Shown: positions 9,363 through 17,829, numbered from the stretch's first letter. The stretch: 64,000 bases of DNA from Candidatus Tityobacter terrigena (GCA_003156715.1 PMHO01000053.1:62001-126000); one strand, 5' to 3'. A program made the numbers and translations. Notes: generated by a model from the letters alone, not told the origin.

Positions 9363-9647
9363 CTAGCTGCTCGGAGGCGTGGCGGACGGCCTTGGCGAGC
9401 CTGGGCCGACTGCAGTTGGTGTGGCCAGCGGTGACGGAACGACCTGAGCCGCGCCAGGCGACCCGGGTGAAGTTGGAGTCGCAACCGGTGATGGAACGAC
9501 CTGAGCGGCGCCAGGCGAGCCGGGTGAAGTTGGAGTCGCAACCGGTGACGGAACGACCTGAGCGCTGGCGGGCATTGGCCTCGACGCCGGAGCGGCGAAC
9601 GCAATCGCGAGCACCGCTAGGGCGGCCGGGACGAATAAGTATTTCAC
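9363..9647 (-). CDS. Small secreted Pro/Ser/Thr-rich repeat protein
   Basis: Predicted 94 residues, GTG start with AAGGGA 5 nt upstream. Residues 1-28 form a clear signal peptide (KYLFVPAALAVLAIAFAAP). The mature part is almost entirely a 19-residue tandem repeat beginning AQVVPSPVATPT, present as two full copies and a third that diverges. It has no folded-domain features and is probably disordered in the envelope or outside the cell. Several frames are open here because the DNA repeat period is a multiple of three, but only this frame has a signal peptide and ribosome site. Confidence 0.6.
   Translation of the reverse strand: MKYLFVPAALAVLAIAFAAPASRPMPASAQVVPSPVATPTSPGSPGAAQVVPSPVATPTSPGSPGAAQVVPSPLATPTAVGPGSPRPSATPPSS
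9393..9563 (-). repeat. 57-bp tandem repeat, two full copies and a third diverged copy
   Basis: Within the small secreted protein gene, a 57-bp unit (19 codons) recurs head to tail. The copies begin at about 9563, 9506 and 9449 on the minus strand. The first two differ by only a few bases and the last drifts after ~13 codons. The period is a multiple of three, so copy-number change would keep the frame. Confidence 0.8.
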
Positions 9648-9712
9648 GTTATCCCTTTCGTATGACGTTTTGGCGAAATGTGCGATGTGCCTGGGCAGGC
9701 GAGGGCATCGCG

Positions 9713-10576
9713 TTACTTCTTAGCCCTTCTCGCTCTCACGGGCGCGCTTATGTCCGATGCGACGTCAGGATCCTTCGGCGGAAGTTCCGGATCGCCGCCG
9801 CGCGGCGTGCCCGACAGTTGTTTGAAATCCCATAACCCCTGGGAGTCGACGAGCGTAAAACCTTCCGTGCTCGCTTTGCTACCGTTAGAGGCCGGCGAAG
9901 CAGCTTCGGTCGACGTTACGAAATATTCATGAGCAAAATCATCCAAGACGATGTTGCCTGGCGGGAAGTTGTCAGGGATCGCCGCGAGCGCCGACTCAAA
10001 CATCTTTTGATGTGCGACTTCTCGCTGCATCAGGAAGGTGAGCGTATCGCGTGCGCCGTTGTCGTCGCATTGCTTGATCAAGCGTTCATACGTGATCTTT
10101 GCCCGTGCCTCAGCAGCAATGTCCGAACGAAGATCGGCTGTCGGATTTCCGATCGTGTCGACCCAGTCCGCCGTGAACGAATTCCCCATCGAATCCGTGA
10201 AACGGGGTCCCGGCCCACCCAAAACCGTTTGCGAGCTGTTGAGGGACATTTCGGTATAGCGGTCGTGCTTGCCGTCCAGCAGATCCGCCATGTAGCCGCC
10301 CTCAACTTGATCGACCATCGCCCCAGGAGAGCCCTTCAGCAACATCGTGAGCATTTGAGCCACCATCTCGAGGTGCGAGAGTTCTTCGGTTGCGATGTTC
10401 AGCAGCATATCTCGCCGGCCCGGATCGGATTCTGCCCAGCCTTGTGAAAAGTATCGAAGGGCGGCACCCAGCTCACCATTCGGGCCGCCAAATTGTTCCA
10501 GCAGCATCTTCGCGAACCTGGCATTAGGCGCGTCCACACGCACGGTGTACATCATTTTCTTGTTGTGTAGAAACAT
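9713..10576 (-). CDS. Manganese catalase (non-haem)
   Basis: Predicted 287 residues from the ATG at 10576, the usual N-terminus (MFLHNKKMMYTVRV). The frame is open to 10627. It splits hydrogen peroxide with a di-manganese centre in the cytoplasm. The ligands are in place: Glu35 (GPNGELGA), Glu65 and His68 (ATEELSHLE), Glu156 (IAAEARAK) and His189 (REVAHQK), the set known from the Lactobacillus plantarum enzyme. A charged C-terminal tail follows the four-helix bundle. GGGGA lies just before the start. It is encoded singly and probably responds to oxidative stress, though no regulator site was recognised. Confidence 0.93.
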   Translation of the reverse strand: MFLHNKKMMYTVRVDAPNARFAKMLLEQFGGPNGELGAALRYFSQGWAESDPGRRDMLLNIATEELSHLEMVAQMLTMLLKGSPGAMVDQVEGGYMADLLDGKHDRYTEMSLNSSQTVLGGPGPRFTDSMGNSFTADWVDTIGNPTADLRSDIAAEARAKITYERLIKQCDDNGARDTLTFLMQREVAHQKMFESALAAIPDNFPPGNIVLDDFAHEYFVTSTEAASPASNGSKASTEGFTLVDSQGLWDFKQLSGTPRGGDPELPPKDPDVASDISAPVRARRAKK

Positions 10577-11051
10577 TTTTCCCCATCGTAATGGCGTCGA
10601 AGGTTGTCGGTGGTGCGCGTCAGCCAAGAAGCATCCAAGCGACCCCGACGGTGGACGATTGCTTGCAAGCTACGTGATAGAATTTGCATCCGAATGGTCC
10701 GCTCATACCCCAAATCGCGCCATCCGAACGCGCGGCTCGATAGCGGCGGCGCACGCTAGATTGCGCAGTCGATGTGCGCGCGAATCGCTTTACGGACGAT
10801 CGGCGCTAGCTCCGCAGAGCGCACGTCAATTGTGCCGGCGGGACCGCGCGAACTGACGGGTTGCAGAACCGGCACAACGCTTTCCCGTTCGCCAAGGGAA
10901 CCTACCGCGCGCACACCTGCCATGTACGAAAGCGTACGGAGCGGGCGGTTCAAAAGGGAGCGACGCGTGCGTCAGAGGGGTTGCACGGTGTGATTTTACA
11001 CGTTATATTGGGTGCGTTCTCCATTGTAAAGAAAGGTGGTTTCCCCCGACG
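10577..11051. other. 475-bp intergenic region between manganese catalase and the Xre-like gene
   Basis: The region separates two divergent genes and must hold both promoters. A plausible rightward promoter lies at 10981-11009. A short minus-strand frame at 10756-10953 (or from ATG 10923, about 55 residues) has no ribosome site or recognisable motif, so I do not call it. Nothing else is evident. Confidence 0.5.
10981..11009 (+). promoter_or_regulatory. Candidate promoter of the Xre/MbcA/ParS-like gene
   Basis: TTGCAC (10981-10986) and TATATT (11004-11009) are 17 bp apart. The -10 matches the sigma70 consensus at five of six bases and the -35 at three. A small inverted repeat GTGT-N6-ACAC (10988-11001) lies in the spacer and could be an operator half-pair. 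The start codon is at 11052. Confidence 0.4.
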
Positions 11052-11489
11052 ATGACGGCCATGCACCGACCGGGCGGGGCTCGAGACAGCATCGATGCCC
11101 ACAGCCACGCGATGGAAATACCCATTCGCCAAGTAGTCGAAGAGCTGGTTGGGTATCTGGGCGCGACCACCGTTGCCGCGATCGCTGGCGTCAAAGAAAC
11201 CCGCGCCGTCCAGCAGTGGATGGCGGATCGGGAACCGCAACAGCCGCACCTCTTACGTTTTGCCCTCCAGCTCGTAAGCATGGTCGCGCGGCGCGACCAG
11301 CCGGATATAGCGCGTGCGTGGTTCCATGGAAGTAACCCGGGCTTGATGGACGAGACGCCGATCGTTCTTTTCCGGAGCCGGCCGCTGGCTGAAATTCAAG
11401 GGCAACTGCTCGCGGCCGCCCGTACGTTTGCGGCGCGCGATGAAATCCGCTCGACCACAGCCGATACAACAGCCCTCAACCCAATCTAG
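11052..11489 (+). CDS. Orphan Xre/MbcA/ParS-type antitoxin-like protein (DUF2384-like)
   Basis: Predicted 145 residues. An N-terminal helix-turn-helix-like segment (VEELVGYLGATTVAAIAGVK, then VQQWMADREPQQPHLLRFAL) is followed by PDIARAWFHGSNPGLMDETP, which resembles the toxin-binding domain of Xre/MbcA/ParS antitoxins (consensus A-W-h-x-x-x-N-P-x-L-x-G-x-T-P). Such antitoxins repress their own promoter and block RES-type NAD-degrading toxins. No RES toxin gene lies on either side: manganese catalase is upstream and a STAS gene downstream. It could therefore be a solitary regulator. The start could also be ATG 11061. Confidence 0.6.
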   Translation: MTAMHRPGGARDSIDAHSHAMEIPIRQVVEELVGYLGATTVAAIAGVKETRAVQQWMADREPQQPHLLRFALQLVSMVARRDQPDIARAWFHGSNPGLMDETPIVLFRSRPLAEIQGQLLAAARTFAARDEIRSTTADTTALNPI

Positions 11490-11555
11490 CGCCCACGACG
11501 ATCGACAAGTCAAGCCACAACTTGTATCGGTGGCCTCTTCGCTCTAACATGGCGT

Positions 11556-11948
11556 ATGATGCTATCAGGATATTTTTCGCCGAGCCGGTGGCCGGCTTGC
11601 GTCGCTCCGCTCATCCTCGTCCATGACGTCGACGATTGCACGCACGTCATCAACGTCTTTCATGAGGTCGACATCGCCACCGCGGCGGAGTTCGAGGCTG
11701 AGCTTGCAAAGCCGACCGAGCACGGTCCGGTGGTCATCGACTTTTCACAATGCCGCTACATCGACACGTCGGCCATCAACCCCCTACTTCGCGCGTACGA
11801 GAGGTTCGGCGATCGGCTTCAGATCGTCGTCGCCGCGAAGAGCCAGGTGGAAAGGCTTTTTCGTCTGCTTCACCTCCAATCAGTATTGCCGATCGTCTCT
11901 TCTCTCGAAGAAGCTTTCTTGCGGTTGGCCCCGGCGGCTATCGCTTAA
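11556..11948 (+). CDS. STAS-domain anti-sigma-factor antagonist
   Basis: Predicted 130 residues. After ~20 unconserved residues the STAS fold begins (ILVHDVDDCTHVINVFHEVDIATAAEFEAEL). The central VVIDFSQCRYIDTSAINPLL has Thr where most RsbV/SpoIIAA proteins have the phosphorylated Ser, which is an acceptable acceptor. It lies 70 bp upstream of the SpoIIE-type phosphatase gene, and an RsbW-like kinase gene closes the set, so the three probably form one partner-switching circuit. The start is uncertain because no ribosome site precedes ATG 11556 or 11559. Confidence 0.83.
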   Translation: MMLSGYFSPSRWPACVAPLILVHDVDDCTHVINVFHEVDIATAAEFEAELAKPTEHGPVVIDFSQCRYIDTSAINPLLRAYERFGDRLQIVVAAKSQVERLFRLLHLQSVLPIVSSLEEAFLRLAPAAIA

Positions 11949-12017
11949 CGATCGACGCGCTCGCAGCAACGGTGCGAGCTAGGCAAAGCGGCAAGCTCGC
12001 GGGACGCAACAACTACA

Positions 12018-13700
12018 GTGGCGAAGGATCGCGCCGTGGAGGTCTCCGAACCGGGCCGGCCGTCTTCCGATAAGGCCATACTCGATCGTTTGCCGGTCCT
12101 TACCTATGCGTCGGATCAAAACGGAGTCATCACGGGAGCCGCGTGGATAGAAAGCGTGCATCCCGACGATCGGGATCGCGTGAGAGAGCATTGGCTCGAC
12201 ACGGTCGCGGCGGGTGTCCCTTACGTCGCGGAAATGCGCCTTCGTGGAGAGGATGGAACGTTCTGCGTATTTCTAAACCGAGCCGTTCCTGTCCGTGATG
12301 CATCGGGTACGCTCAAGGGCTATGCAGGCGCGGCGTTTGACATCGATACGGGGCGAAAGAGGCGCGAAGACCTTCGCACGCTGACCGAATTGCACGAACG
12401 CGTTAGCATACGCGAAAGGCTTTACGGTCGTTTGAGCGAGCGGCTCTCCGAAGCGTTGTCGCTCGACGAGACCATCGAGGTGATGTTGGGCGCGATAGTT
12501 CCAGATTTCGCCGATTGGATGTCCGTCTATCTCGAGAAACGGGAACGCGACGGATTCGAGGTAATCGCAATGCGGCACTGGGACGAACGCCGTCGGCCCA
12601 TCGTGGAAGAGCTGATCGGAACGACCTTTACCACCGAGAGCAGCGCAACCGCGCAAGTGTTGCGAACCGGAGAGGCGATGCTCTTGGAACGGTACCCAGA
12701 AGACCTGCGTGCGCGAGCGATCCAGTCCAACTACTTCGGGCACCTAGAGCGCCTCGGACTGCGTTCGGCCATCGTGGTCCCATTCAGGCGCGGGGAGCGG
12801 ATCATCGGTGCGATCCACGTCATTCGCGGCGACAATCTAGTGAACTTTGACCGCGAGGATTTGCTGCTCGTGGAGGAAGTCGCTCGGCGTATGACGCCCG
12901 CTATCTATCACGCGGAAGCGTACGAGCGCGAGCGACTCGTCGCCCGGCGTTTTCAGGAAGCAGCGTTACCGACGGTCCTCCCCGACTTACCCGGTTTGGA
13001 ATTTGACGCCGTTTACGAGGCGGCTAAGACGGAGGCCACGGTTGGCGGTGATTGGTACGACGTCTTTCAGATCGATGACGAAAGGCTCCTCGTATCCGTC
13101 GGCGACGTTGCCGGCCACGGCCTTCAGGCGGCCACGATTATGGCCATGTTGCGCCAATCATTGCGCGCGCTCTCGCTCACGACGGGGTCGCCGGGCGAAT
13201 TGATGTTTCTGCTGCGTTCACTCATGGCAAAGGAGTATCCGGATACCGTCGCAACGGCCTTCATCGGCATCCTTTGGCCGTCCACCGGAAAGCTCGAATA
13301 CGTTTCTGCCGGTCACCCGGCTCCGCTCGTGCGCTCGCCAAGCGGTTACGTCGAAGAATTAACGGGAGGCCGGCGTCCCCTGCTCGGCATCCCGCATCCA
13401 AAGTCGTCACATGTGGCAAAAACGACGCTATCGCCGGGTTCGCTGTTGCTCCTGTTCACCGATGGTTTGACGGAGGCAACCCGCGACGTTCTCGAAGGTG
13501 AACGGCATTTGCGTTCCGTCGTGGGCTCCGCCGAGGTCGGGTCGGCGTTGAATCCCGCCCACGTCGTTTACGAGGCGATGCTGCGAAACGGCTCTTTCGA
13601 TGACACCGCGATCCTAAGCGTGCGATACGTCGGAATCAAGGCTGCGCTCGGGAAGACCGCTGCCGCGGGCGAAGCGGCACAGCCCTGGGCGCGCGCTTAA
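12018..13700 (+). CDS. PAS-GAF-SpoIIE (PP2C) serine phosphatase
   Basis: Predicted 560 residues, GTG start. A PAS domain occupies about residues 20-115 (IESVHPDDRDRVREHWLDTV, FDIDTGRKRRE), a GAF domain about 150-300 (IVVPFRRGERIIGAIHVIRG), and a PP2C-like domain the C-terminus. The phosphatase motifs are GGDWYDV (~342), GDVAGHGLQAA, SAGHPAPL, LLFTDGLTEA and FDDTAIL, with the metal-binding Asp residues present. It should dephosphorylate a STAS antagonist, most likely the one just upstream, in response to a signal sensed by PAS or GAF. It is convergent with the RsbW-like kinase gene. Confidence 0.93.
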   Translation: MAKDRAVEVSEPGRPSSDKAILDRLPVLTYASDQNGVITGAAWIESVHPDDRDRVREHWLDTVAAGVPYVAEMRLRGEDGTFCVFLNRAVPVRDASGTLKGYAGAAFDIDTGRKRREDLRTLTELHERVSIRERLYGRLSERLSEALSLDETIEVMLGAIVPDFADWMSVYLEKRERDGFEVIAMRHWDERRRPIVEELIGTTFTTESSATAQVLRTGEAMLLERYPEDLRARAIQSNYFGHLERLGLRSAIVVPFRRGERIIGAIHVIRGDNLVNFDREDLLLVEEVARRMTPAIYHAEAYERERLVARRFQEAALPTVLPDLPGLEFDAVYEAAKTEATVGGDWYDVFQIDDERLLVSVGDVAGHGLQAATIMAMLRQSLRALSLTTGSPGELMFLLRSLMAKEYPDTVATAFIGILWPSTGKLEYVSAGHPAPLVRSPSGYVEELTGGRRPLLGIPHPKSSHVAKTTLSPGSLLLLFTDGLTEATRDVLEGERHLRSVVGSAEVGSALNPAHVVYEAMLRNGSFDDTAILSVRYVGIKAALGKTAAAGEAAQPWARA

Positions 13701-13711
13701 TGGCTGCGCTT

Positions 13712-14116
13712 TCAGAGCGCTGCGCTGCTCAGCGGGAGGACCGCGGTCACCACGCAACCGGGCGGCTTATGCTCCACCGTGAGCTCTCGACTAAGGGCCT
13801 TGGCGATATGAAGGCCGCGACCACCCTCAGCTTCCGTCGAGCTTTGCCCCACGCGGCCGACACCGAAGCAGTCCCCGTCGTCAATCACGCGTAAGATCGT
13901 CGAATGGTCGGCAGCGAGCTCTACCAAAACCTCGCTGCGAGCGCAACGGACCGCATTGGTCACCAGTTCGCCGAAGACGACGAGGGCTTCATGAAGGCCA
14001 CTATCATCCGGTGCCCGACACCGTAGGAGGTGGTTGCGGAACTCGCGTCTCGCCTCGGCGCCGCCACGCTGATCGTTCCTTGCAATGCGCCACCTGCGCT
14101 CGAGTTTTTCCATCAT
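13712..14116 (-). CDS. RsbW-like anti-sigma serine kinase (HATPase_c_2)
   Basis: Predicted 134 residues. GHKL ATPase motifs are visible: the N box in VFGELVTNAVRCA (~residue 50), the G1 box in RVIDDGDCFGV, and GGRGLHIAKAL for G2. Such proteins hold a sigma factor or phosphorylate an antagonist STAS protein. Gene order places it with the STAS gene and the PP2C phosphatase, 11 bp from the phosphatase stop in convergent orientation, so it is transcribed separately from them. The partner sigma factor is not in the window. Confidence 0.88.
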   Translation of the reverse strand: MMEKLERRWRIARNDQRGGAEARREFRNHLLRCRAPDDSGLHEALVVFGELVTNAVRCARSEVLVELAADHSTILRVIDDGDCFGVGRVGQSSTEAEGGRGLHIAKALSRELTVEHKPPGCVVTAVLPLSSAAL

Positions 14117-14213
14117 TTCTTAGACTTACCCAAGATCGGTATTCTAGCACGCGACCTGCGAGCTGGCAGGCGCCCGGCCTTTCGTGCCCTGGGCAGTGCC
14201 GTGCCGCAGCCTT

Positions 14214-14945
14214 TCATTCACCTTCGGCAGCTTTACGTTCGCCCCGACCCGGCGCAGGCAGAAGGAGCGGCGCGGCGGCGACCGCGAGCAACGCCCCCAG
14301 GCTCGGTCCGATGAGGTAGATCCACGACGTTCCGAAGGCTCCGGCCAGGACTTGCGGCGCGACGGAGCGCGCCGGATTCATCGATGCGCCACTGATCGAG
14401 CCACCGGCGAAACCGCAGGCGGCAACCGTGAGGCCGACAGCCACCGCCGCCTGCTTTCCGACCGCAAACTCGGCGTCGGCGGTGGCCAGGATCACCGTCA
14501 TCAGAAGAAACGTCATGACGACCTCGGCGAGCAGCGCTTGTATTGCCGACACGCCGCTGCCGGGATGGCTCGCTCCGAGAACGAGCGCACCGCCAAACTC
14601 GAGCCGCATCAGCCACGACGCGGCGAAGGCGCCCGCAAATTGTGCCAGCACGTAGAGTCCGAACTGCCGAAGCGGAAGCAGGCCGCGTGCTAAAAAGCCA
14701 AGTGAAACGGCCGGGTCGATATGCGCACCTGATATCTCCGAGAGAGCGTAGATCAGCGCGGTGACGATAAAGCCGCGAGCGAGCCAGCGCGCGACGTCGT
14801 CCACGTGCCCGGTCGTGTAGTAGGCGATGTCGACCGCGGTCGGCACGAGCGTTCCAAACAACGTTCCGACGAATTCCGCGAACAGCTTGCGACGCAACGG
14901 CGGCGCGGTGGCGCGGCGCGCGGGCGCATCCTTCCGCTTCATCAT
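14214..14945 (-). CDS. Aquaporin / MIP family channel with DPA in the first half
   Basis: About 243 residues from ATG 14945 (frame open to 15038). Six membrane helices are evident. The second signature box is normal, SGASMNPARS. The first is SGAHIDPAVSLGF, with Asp replacing Asn of NPA. The family moves water, glycerol or small neutral solutes, and an Asp at the pore-lining box would change its charge. It is encoded between the kinase and pyrophosphatase genes. No strong ribosome site was seen, so the start is tentative. Confidence 0.85.
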   Translation of the reverse strand: MMKRKDAPARRATAPPLRRKLFAEFVGTLFGTLVPTAVDIAYYTTGHVDDVARWLARGFIVTALIYALSEISGAHIDPAVSLGFLARGLLPLRQFGLYVLAQFAGAFAASWLMRLEFGGALVLGASHPGSGVSAIQALLAEVVMTFLLMTVILATADAEFAVGKQAAVAVGLTVAACGFAGGSISGASMNPARSVAPQVLAGAFGTSWIYLIGPSLGALLAVAAAPLLLPAPGRGERKAAEGE

Positions 14946-15127
14946 GTACAGATTACCGCGCTCGGCTGGGTTGAAACTCGCACGGGCAAACGAGTGACTC
15001 GTCCAGGGCGTCGCGCGCGCAGCGCGAAACGCAAGCACTCAAACGAGCGAGCGAGCGAACGATCGCGGCCGCGGTGTGGGTATAGCCCTTTGGGCTACAC
15101 GAAACGGCAGCTGGACGGAGACGAAGC

Positions 15128-15694
15128 ATGAAAACGCTGAACGCAACCCATTACGAGCTGATCCCGACCTACCCGTCGAAAGACGACCGCCGCCGAGGAA
15201 CCGTTCACGCAATCATCGAGACGCCGCGCGGCAGCCCGTACAAGTATGCGCTCGACAACGATCACGGCATCATCGCGCTAAAGGCGGTAATGCCGGCCGG
15301 CTTCCGTTGGCCTTTCGACTATGGATTCGTTCCGCAGACGCTCGGCGACGATGGCGATCCGCTCGACATTCTGATGCTTCTCTCCGAGGGGACGTTCTCG
15401 GGGTGCATGCTCAAGGCTCGCATCCTCGGGGCGATCCGCATGTCGAAAAACGGCGTTGAAAACGACCGCCTGATCGGGGCGCCCGTCCTGATGCCTGGCC
15501 GCAAGCTTTTCACCGACGAGTACGAAACGGTTACCGACTTGCCGCCGGACCTGCGCCACGAGATCGAAAGTTTCTTGTGCGGCTACTCCGAGGGCGAGGG
15601 TAACGACATCGACTTACATGGGGCGGTGGAGGCCGAAGAAGCTCTGGCACTGCTCGCTCGCGGCCGGAAGGCATTTCGCAAGAACGCGGCCTGA
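15128..15694 (+). CDS. ppa: Inorganic pyrophosphatase, family I
   Basis: Predicted 188 residues. It hydrolyses pyrophosphate to phosphate in the cytoplasm, driving biosynthetic reactions. Family I residues are visible: Glu31, Arg34 and Lys39 in IIETPRGSPYKY, Tyr65 in FDYGF, and the metal-binding Asp75, Asp77 and Asp80 in DDGDPLD. A GGAG site lies 8 nt before ATG. The C-terminus is slightly longer than in Escherichia coli. It is encoded alone. Confidence 0.94.
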   Translation: MKTLNATHYELIPTYPSKDDRRRGTVHAIIETPRGSPYKYALDNDHGIIALKAVMPAGFRWPFDYGFVPQTLGDDGDPLDILMLLSEGTFSGCMLKARILGAIRMSKNGVENDRLIGAPVLMPGRKLFTDEYETVTDLPPDLRHEIESFLCGYSEGEGNDIDLHGAVEAEEALALLARGRKAFRKNAA

Positions 15695-15849
15695 GCCCGC
15701 CGCACGCGAGGGCGTCCAGGCGTCGTCTCGACCGGCCCTGCGCGGCTTAAACGCGCGGTTTAAAGAGGACGAAGCGCGGCGCCCTCCGTATCTCCGGCAC
15801 ACCGTTCGACGCCAAGGTTAAGTTGGCGCGAGGCGGCGCGTTCGGAGCC

Positions 15850-17145
15850 ATGGACTGGAACACCCTTCCGAATTTTCTCGCCGTGACGGCTCTCGTCGCA
15901 GTATTTGCTTCGCTCTTACGCAAACCCGGGAGCGATTTACGGCTCGGACTGGTCGCTTGGGCGCTCATCGTGGTGCATTTCGGCGCGGTAATGTTCGATG
16001 CGAGCGGCCGGAACCTCGCCGCCACTTTGGTTCGGTCCCTCAGCCTCGATTTAGCGGGCCTCCTTTTCCTTTGGGCCGCGGTATCGAAGCGCATCACATT
16101 TGAAGGCTTCCTCGGCTTTTGCTCGCTTGCCGTGCCGCAACTGGCCTTCATTGCACTCGGCGTGGCCAACGTTCAGCCCAACGGTGCTTACCTCGCGCTT
16201 GCGCTAGCGGGTGCGATCGTCATCCTGCCGGCGATCGTCTTCTGGCGCATCATCCACGCAGCCCCGAGAGAGCGGTTGCTCGCGACGCTCGCGTGCCTGC
16301 TCCTAGCTATCGCAATACTGGTCGTGGTTCGCTTCGATAGCAATCCCTGGGACGGCGCCGACAGCATTTTCAGCTGGCTCTTCCTGGGGGCGGCGGTCCT
16401 GTATTGGCGGCGCTACCAGCGCGCGACCGCAGGCGTGCTGACGCTCGTGTTCGGTTTCATCGCCTGGGGGTTGGTCTGGCCAATCGGCGACGCACTCGCT
16501 GCCTGGGCGCCGAACCTGCATATCGATGCTGCCGATTGGAACATCCCGAAGTATGTCGTCGCGATCGGCATCATTCTCACGCTGCTGGAAGATCAAATGG
16601 AACGCTCGACCTTCCTGGCACTGCACGACGAGCTCACGGGATTGCCGAATCGGCGCCTGTTTGAAGACCATCTCGCCTCCGCGCTCGCGCGGGCCCGCCG
16701 CAGCGGAACGCAAGTCGCCCTACTGGCGATCGATCTGGACCGTTTCAAGGCGGTCAACGATTCTTTCGGGCATCGCGCGGGCGACGAATTCCTACGGGTC
16801 GTCGCGCAGCGGTTCCAGAGACGCATCCGCACGTCCGACACCTGCGCCCGCCTAGGCGGCGACGAATTCGTTGTGATCGCGAACGGGATCGAGGGCTACG
16901 CCGACGCCGAGCGTCTAGCGAGGGACCTAGCCGCGACTCTAGCGGAACCGATCCGGCTGCGCAGCGCGGACGTTTTCGCGGCTGCCAGCATCGGCATCGC
17001 CGTTTTCCCTGAAAACGGCGACGACGCCGAAGCGCTTCGAACCGCAGCCGATAGCGCACTCTACGTGATGAAACGCAAGAACCGGCGCGGCGACCGGCTC
17101 GTGTCCGACGCGCTCGCGCCGAACCGGCCGGCTTACCGCAACTAA
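15850..17145 (+). CDS. Membrane diguanylate cyclase (GGDEF)
   Basis: About 431 residues from ATG 15850; a TTG at 15823 in the same frame would add nine. Around eight hydrophobic helices fill the first ~245 residues as an unnamed membrane sensor. The cytoplasmic GGDEF domain follows: DELTGLPNRRLFEDHL, DLDRFKAVNDSFGHRAGDEFL, then an intact GGDEF at about residue 336. Five residues upstream is RTSD, the RxxD inhibitory site, so it should make c-di-GMP with product feedback. No EAL partner or recognised c-di-GMP riboswitch is in the window. Confidence 0.93.
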   Translation: MDWNTLPNFLAVTALVAVFASLLRKPGSDLRLGLVAWALIVVHFGAVMFDASGRNLAATLVRSLSLDLAGLLFLWAAVSKRITFEGFLGFCSLAVPQLAFIALGVANVQPNGAYLALALAGAIVILPAIVFWRIIHAAPRERLLATLACLLLAIAILVVVRFDSNPWDGADSIFSWLFLGAAVLYWRRYQRATAGVLTLVFGFIAWGLVWPIGDALAAWAPNLHIDAADWNIPKYVVAIGIILTLLEDQMERSTFLALHDELTGLPNRRLFEDHLASALARARRSGTQVALLAIDLDRFKAVNDSFGHRAGDEFLRVVAQRFQRRIRTSDTCARLGGDEFVVIANGIEGYADAERLARDLAATLAEPIRLRSADVFAAASIGIAVFPENGDDAEALRTAADSALYVMKRKNRRGDRLVSDALAPNRPAYRN

Positions 17146-17170
17146 CAACCGGTGCGAGAACGCCCGCAAG

Positions 17171-17449
17171 CTATGGACGGAGTGGAGCGTTGCGTGCGCT
17201 CCACAGTGCGATCGTCACCAAGAGAGCGACCAGCACGAGCAGTGTGAAACCAATAAACCGAAGTCGCGGCCCCCAGCGTCCGGGCTGTCTCTGCGGGAGC
17301 GGGCCGGACGGGCTCAACCGCTGCTGCATTTCGTTGATCCGGTCACGGGCCTCTCTTAGCGAAGCTCCGGTCGCTGAGCGATAGAGTCGAATGGCCTCGA
17401 TCTTGCGGCCGGCGTTGATCGCCCGCTGGATTTCCGGGTGGTTTTCCAT
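17171..17449 (-). CDS. Small membrane protein with a ribosomal-L7/L12-C-terminal-like helix pair
   Basis: Predicted 92 residues. The N-terminal half (RKIEAIRLYRSATGASLREARDRIN) has the KxxAIxxxRxxTGxxLxEAKxxV pattern of the L7/L12 C-terminal domain, a fold also found in small unrelated membrane proteins. One transmembrane helix follows (FIGFTLLVLVALLVTIALW) near the end. The gene starts 2 nt after the stop of the upstream secreted-protein gene, so the two are co-transcribed. The function is unknown. Confidence 0.68.
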   Translation of the reverse strand: MENHPEIQRAINAGRKIEAIRLYRSATGASLREARDRINEMQQRLSPSGPLPQRQPGRWGPRLRFIGFTLLVLVALLVTIALWSARNAPLRP

Positions 17450-17451
17450 GT

Positions 17452-17829
17452 TCAGTTCACGACGACGTCTTCGTGCGTTTCGACGGTGCGACCGTCGCTG
17501 CGACGAGCGACGAACGTCACGTCGTACGTGCCGTGAAAGAAGCGAGCGATCTTCGGAACGCGTGCGGTTTGCCGGAACGTACCGGGTTCGACCCGTGCAA
17601 TCGCAATCGTAACGTGCGCGACGTAAGCTTCGACCGACACGACGTCGGGGGTCGTTAGCACGGTCGCGTCCACAGTATCTCCCGGATGCACCGGCATTGG
17701 GTCGATGGCCGTTGAGACGATGCGCGGTGATTGCACGGCTTGAGGGCTATCATCAACTTGTGCGGAGGCCGTCCCAGCGAGGACCACGGCCAGCGCCGGG
17801 ATCAAGCCGGAGCGGAATAGCAGGCGCAT
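17452..17829 (-). CDS. Secreted hypothetical protein
   Basis: About 125 residues from ATG 17829, chosen because it puts a good signal peptide at the N-terminus (RLLFRSGLIPALAVVLAGTASAQ); the frame is open to 18081. The mature part looks like a single beta-sandwich (VSVEAYVAHVTIAIARVEPG, FFHGTYDVTFVARRSDGRTVET). I do not recognise the family. It forms a two-gene unit with the small membrane protein downstream. Confidence 0.6.
   Translation of the reverse strand: MRLLFRSGLIPALAVVLAGTASAQVDDSPQAVQSPRIVSTAIDPMPVHPGDTVDATVLTTPDVVSVEAYVAHVTIAIARVEPGTFRQTARVPKIARFFHGTYDVTFVARRSDGRTVETHEDVVVN

Noticed and set aside
9269-9835. 188-residue plus-strand frame across the tandem repeat
   Set aside because: The frame stays open because the repeat unit is a multiple of three; no ribosome site, and it overlaps two better-supported minus-strand genes.
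10756-10953. 65-residue minus-strand frame before manganese catalase
   Set aside because: No ribosome-binding site, no recognisable motif, and a plus-strand frame of equal length covers it.
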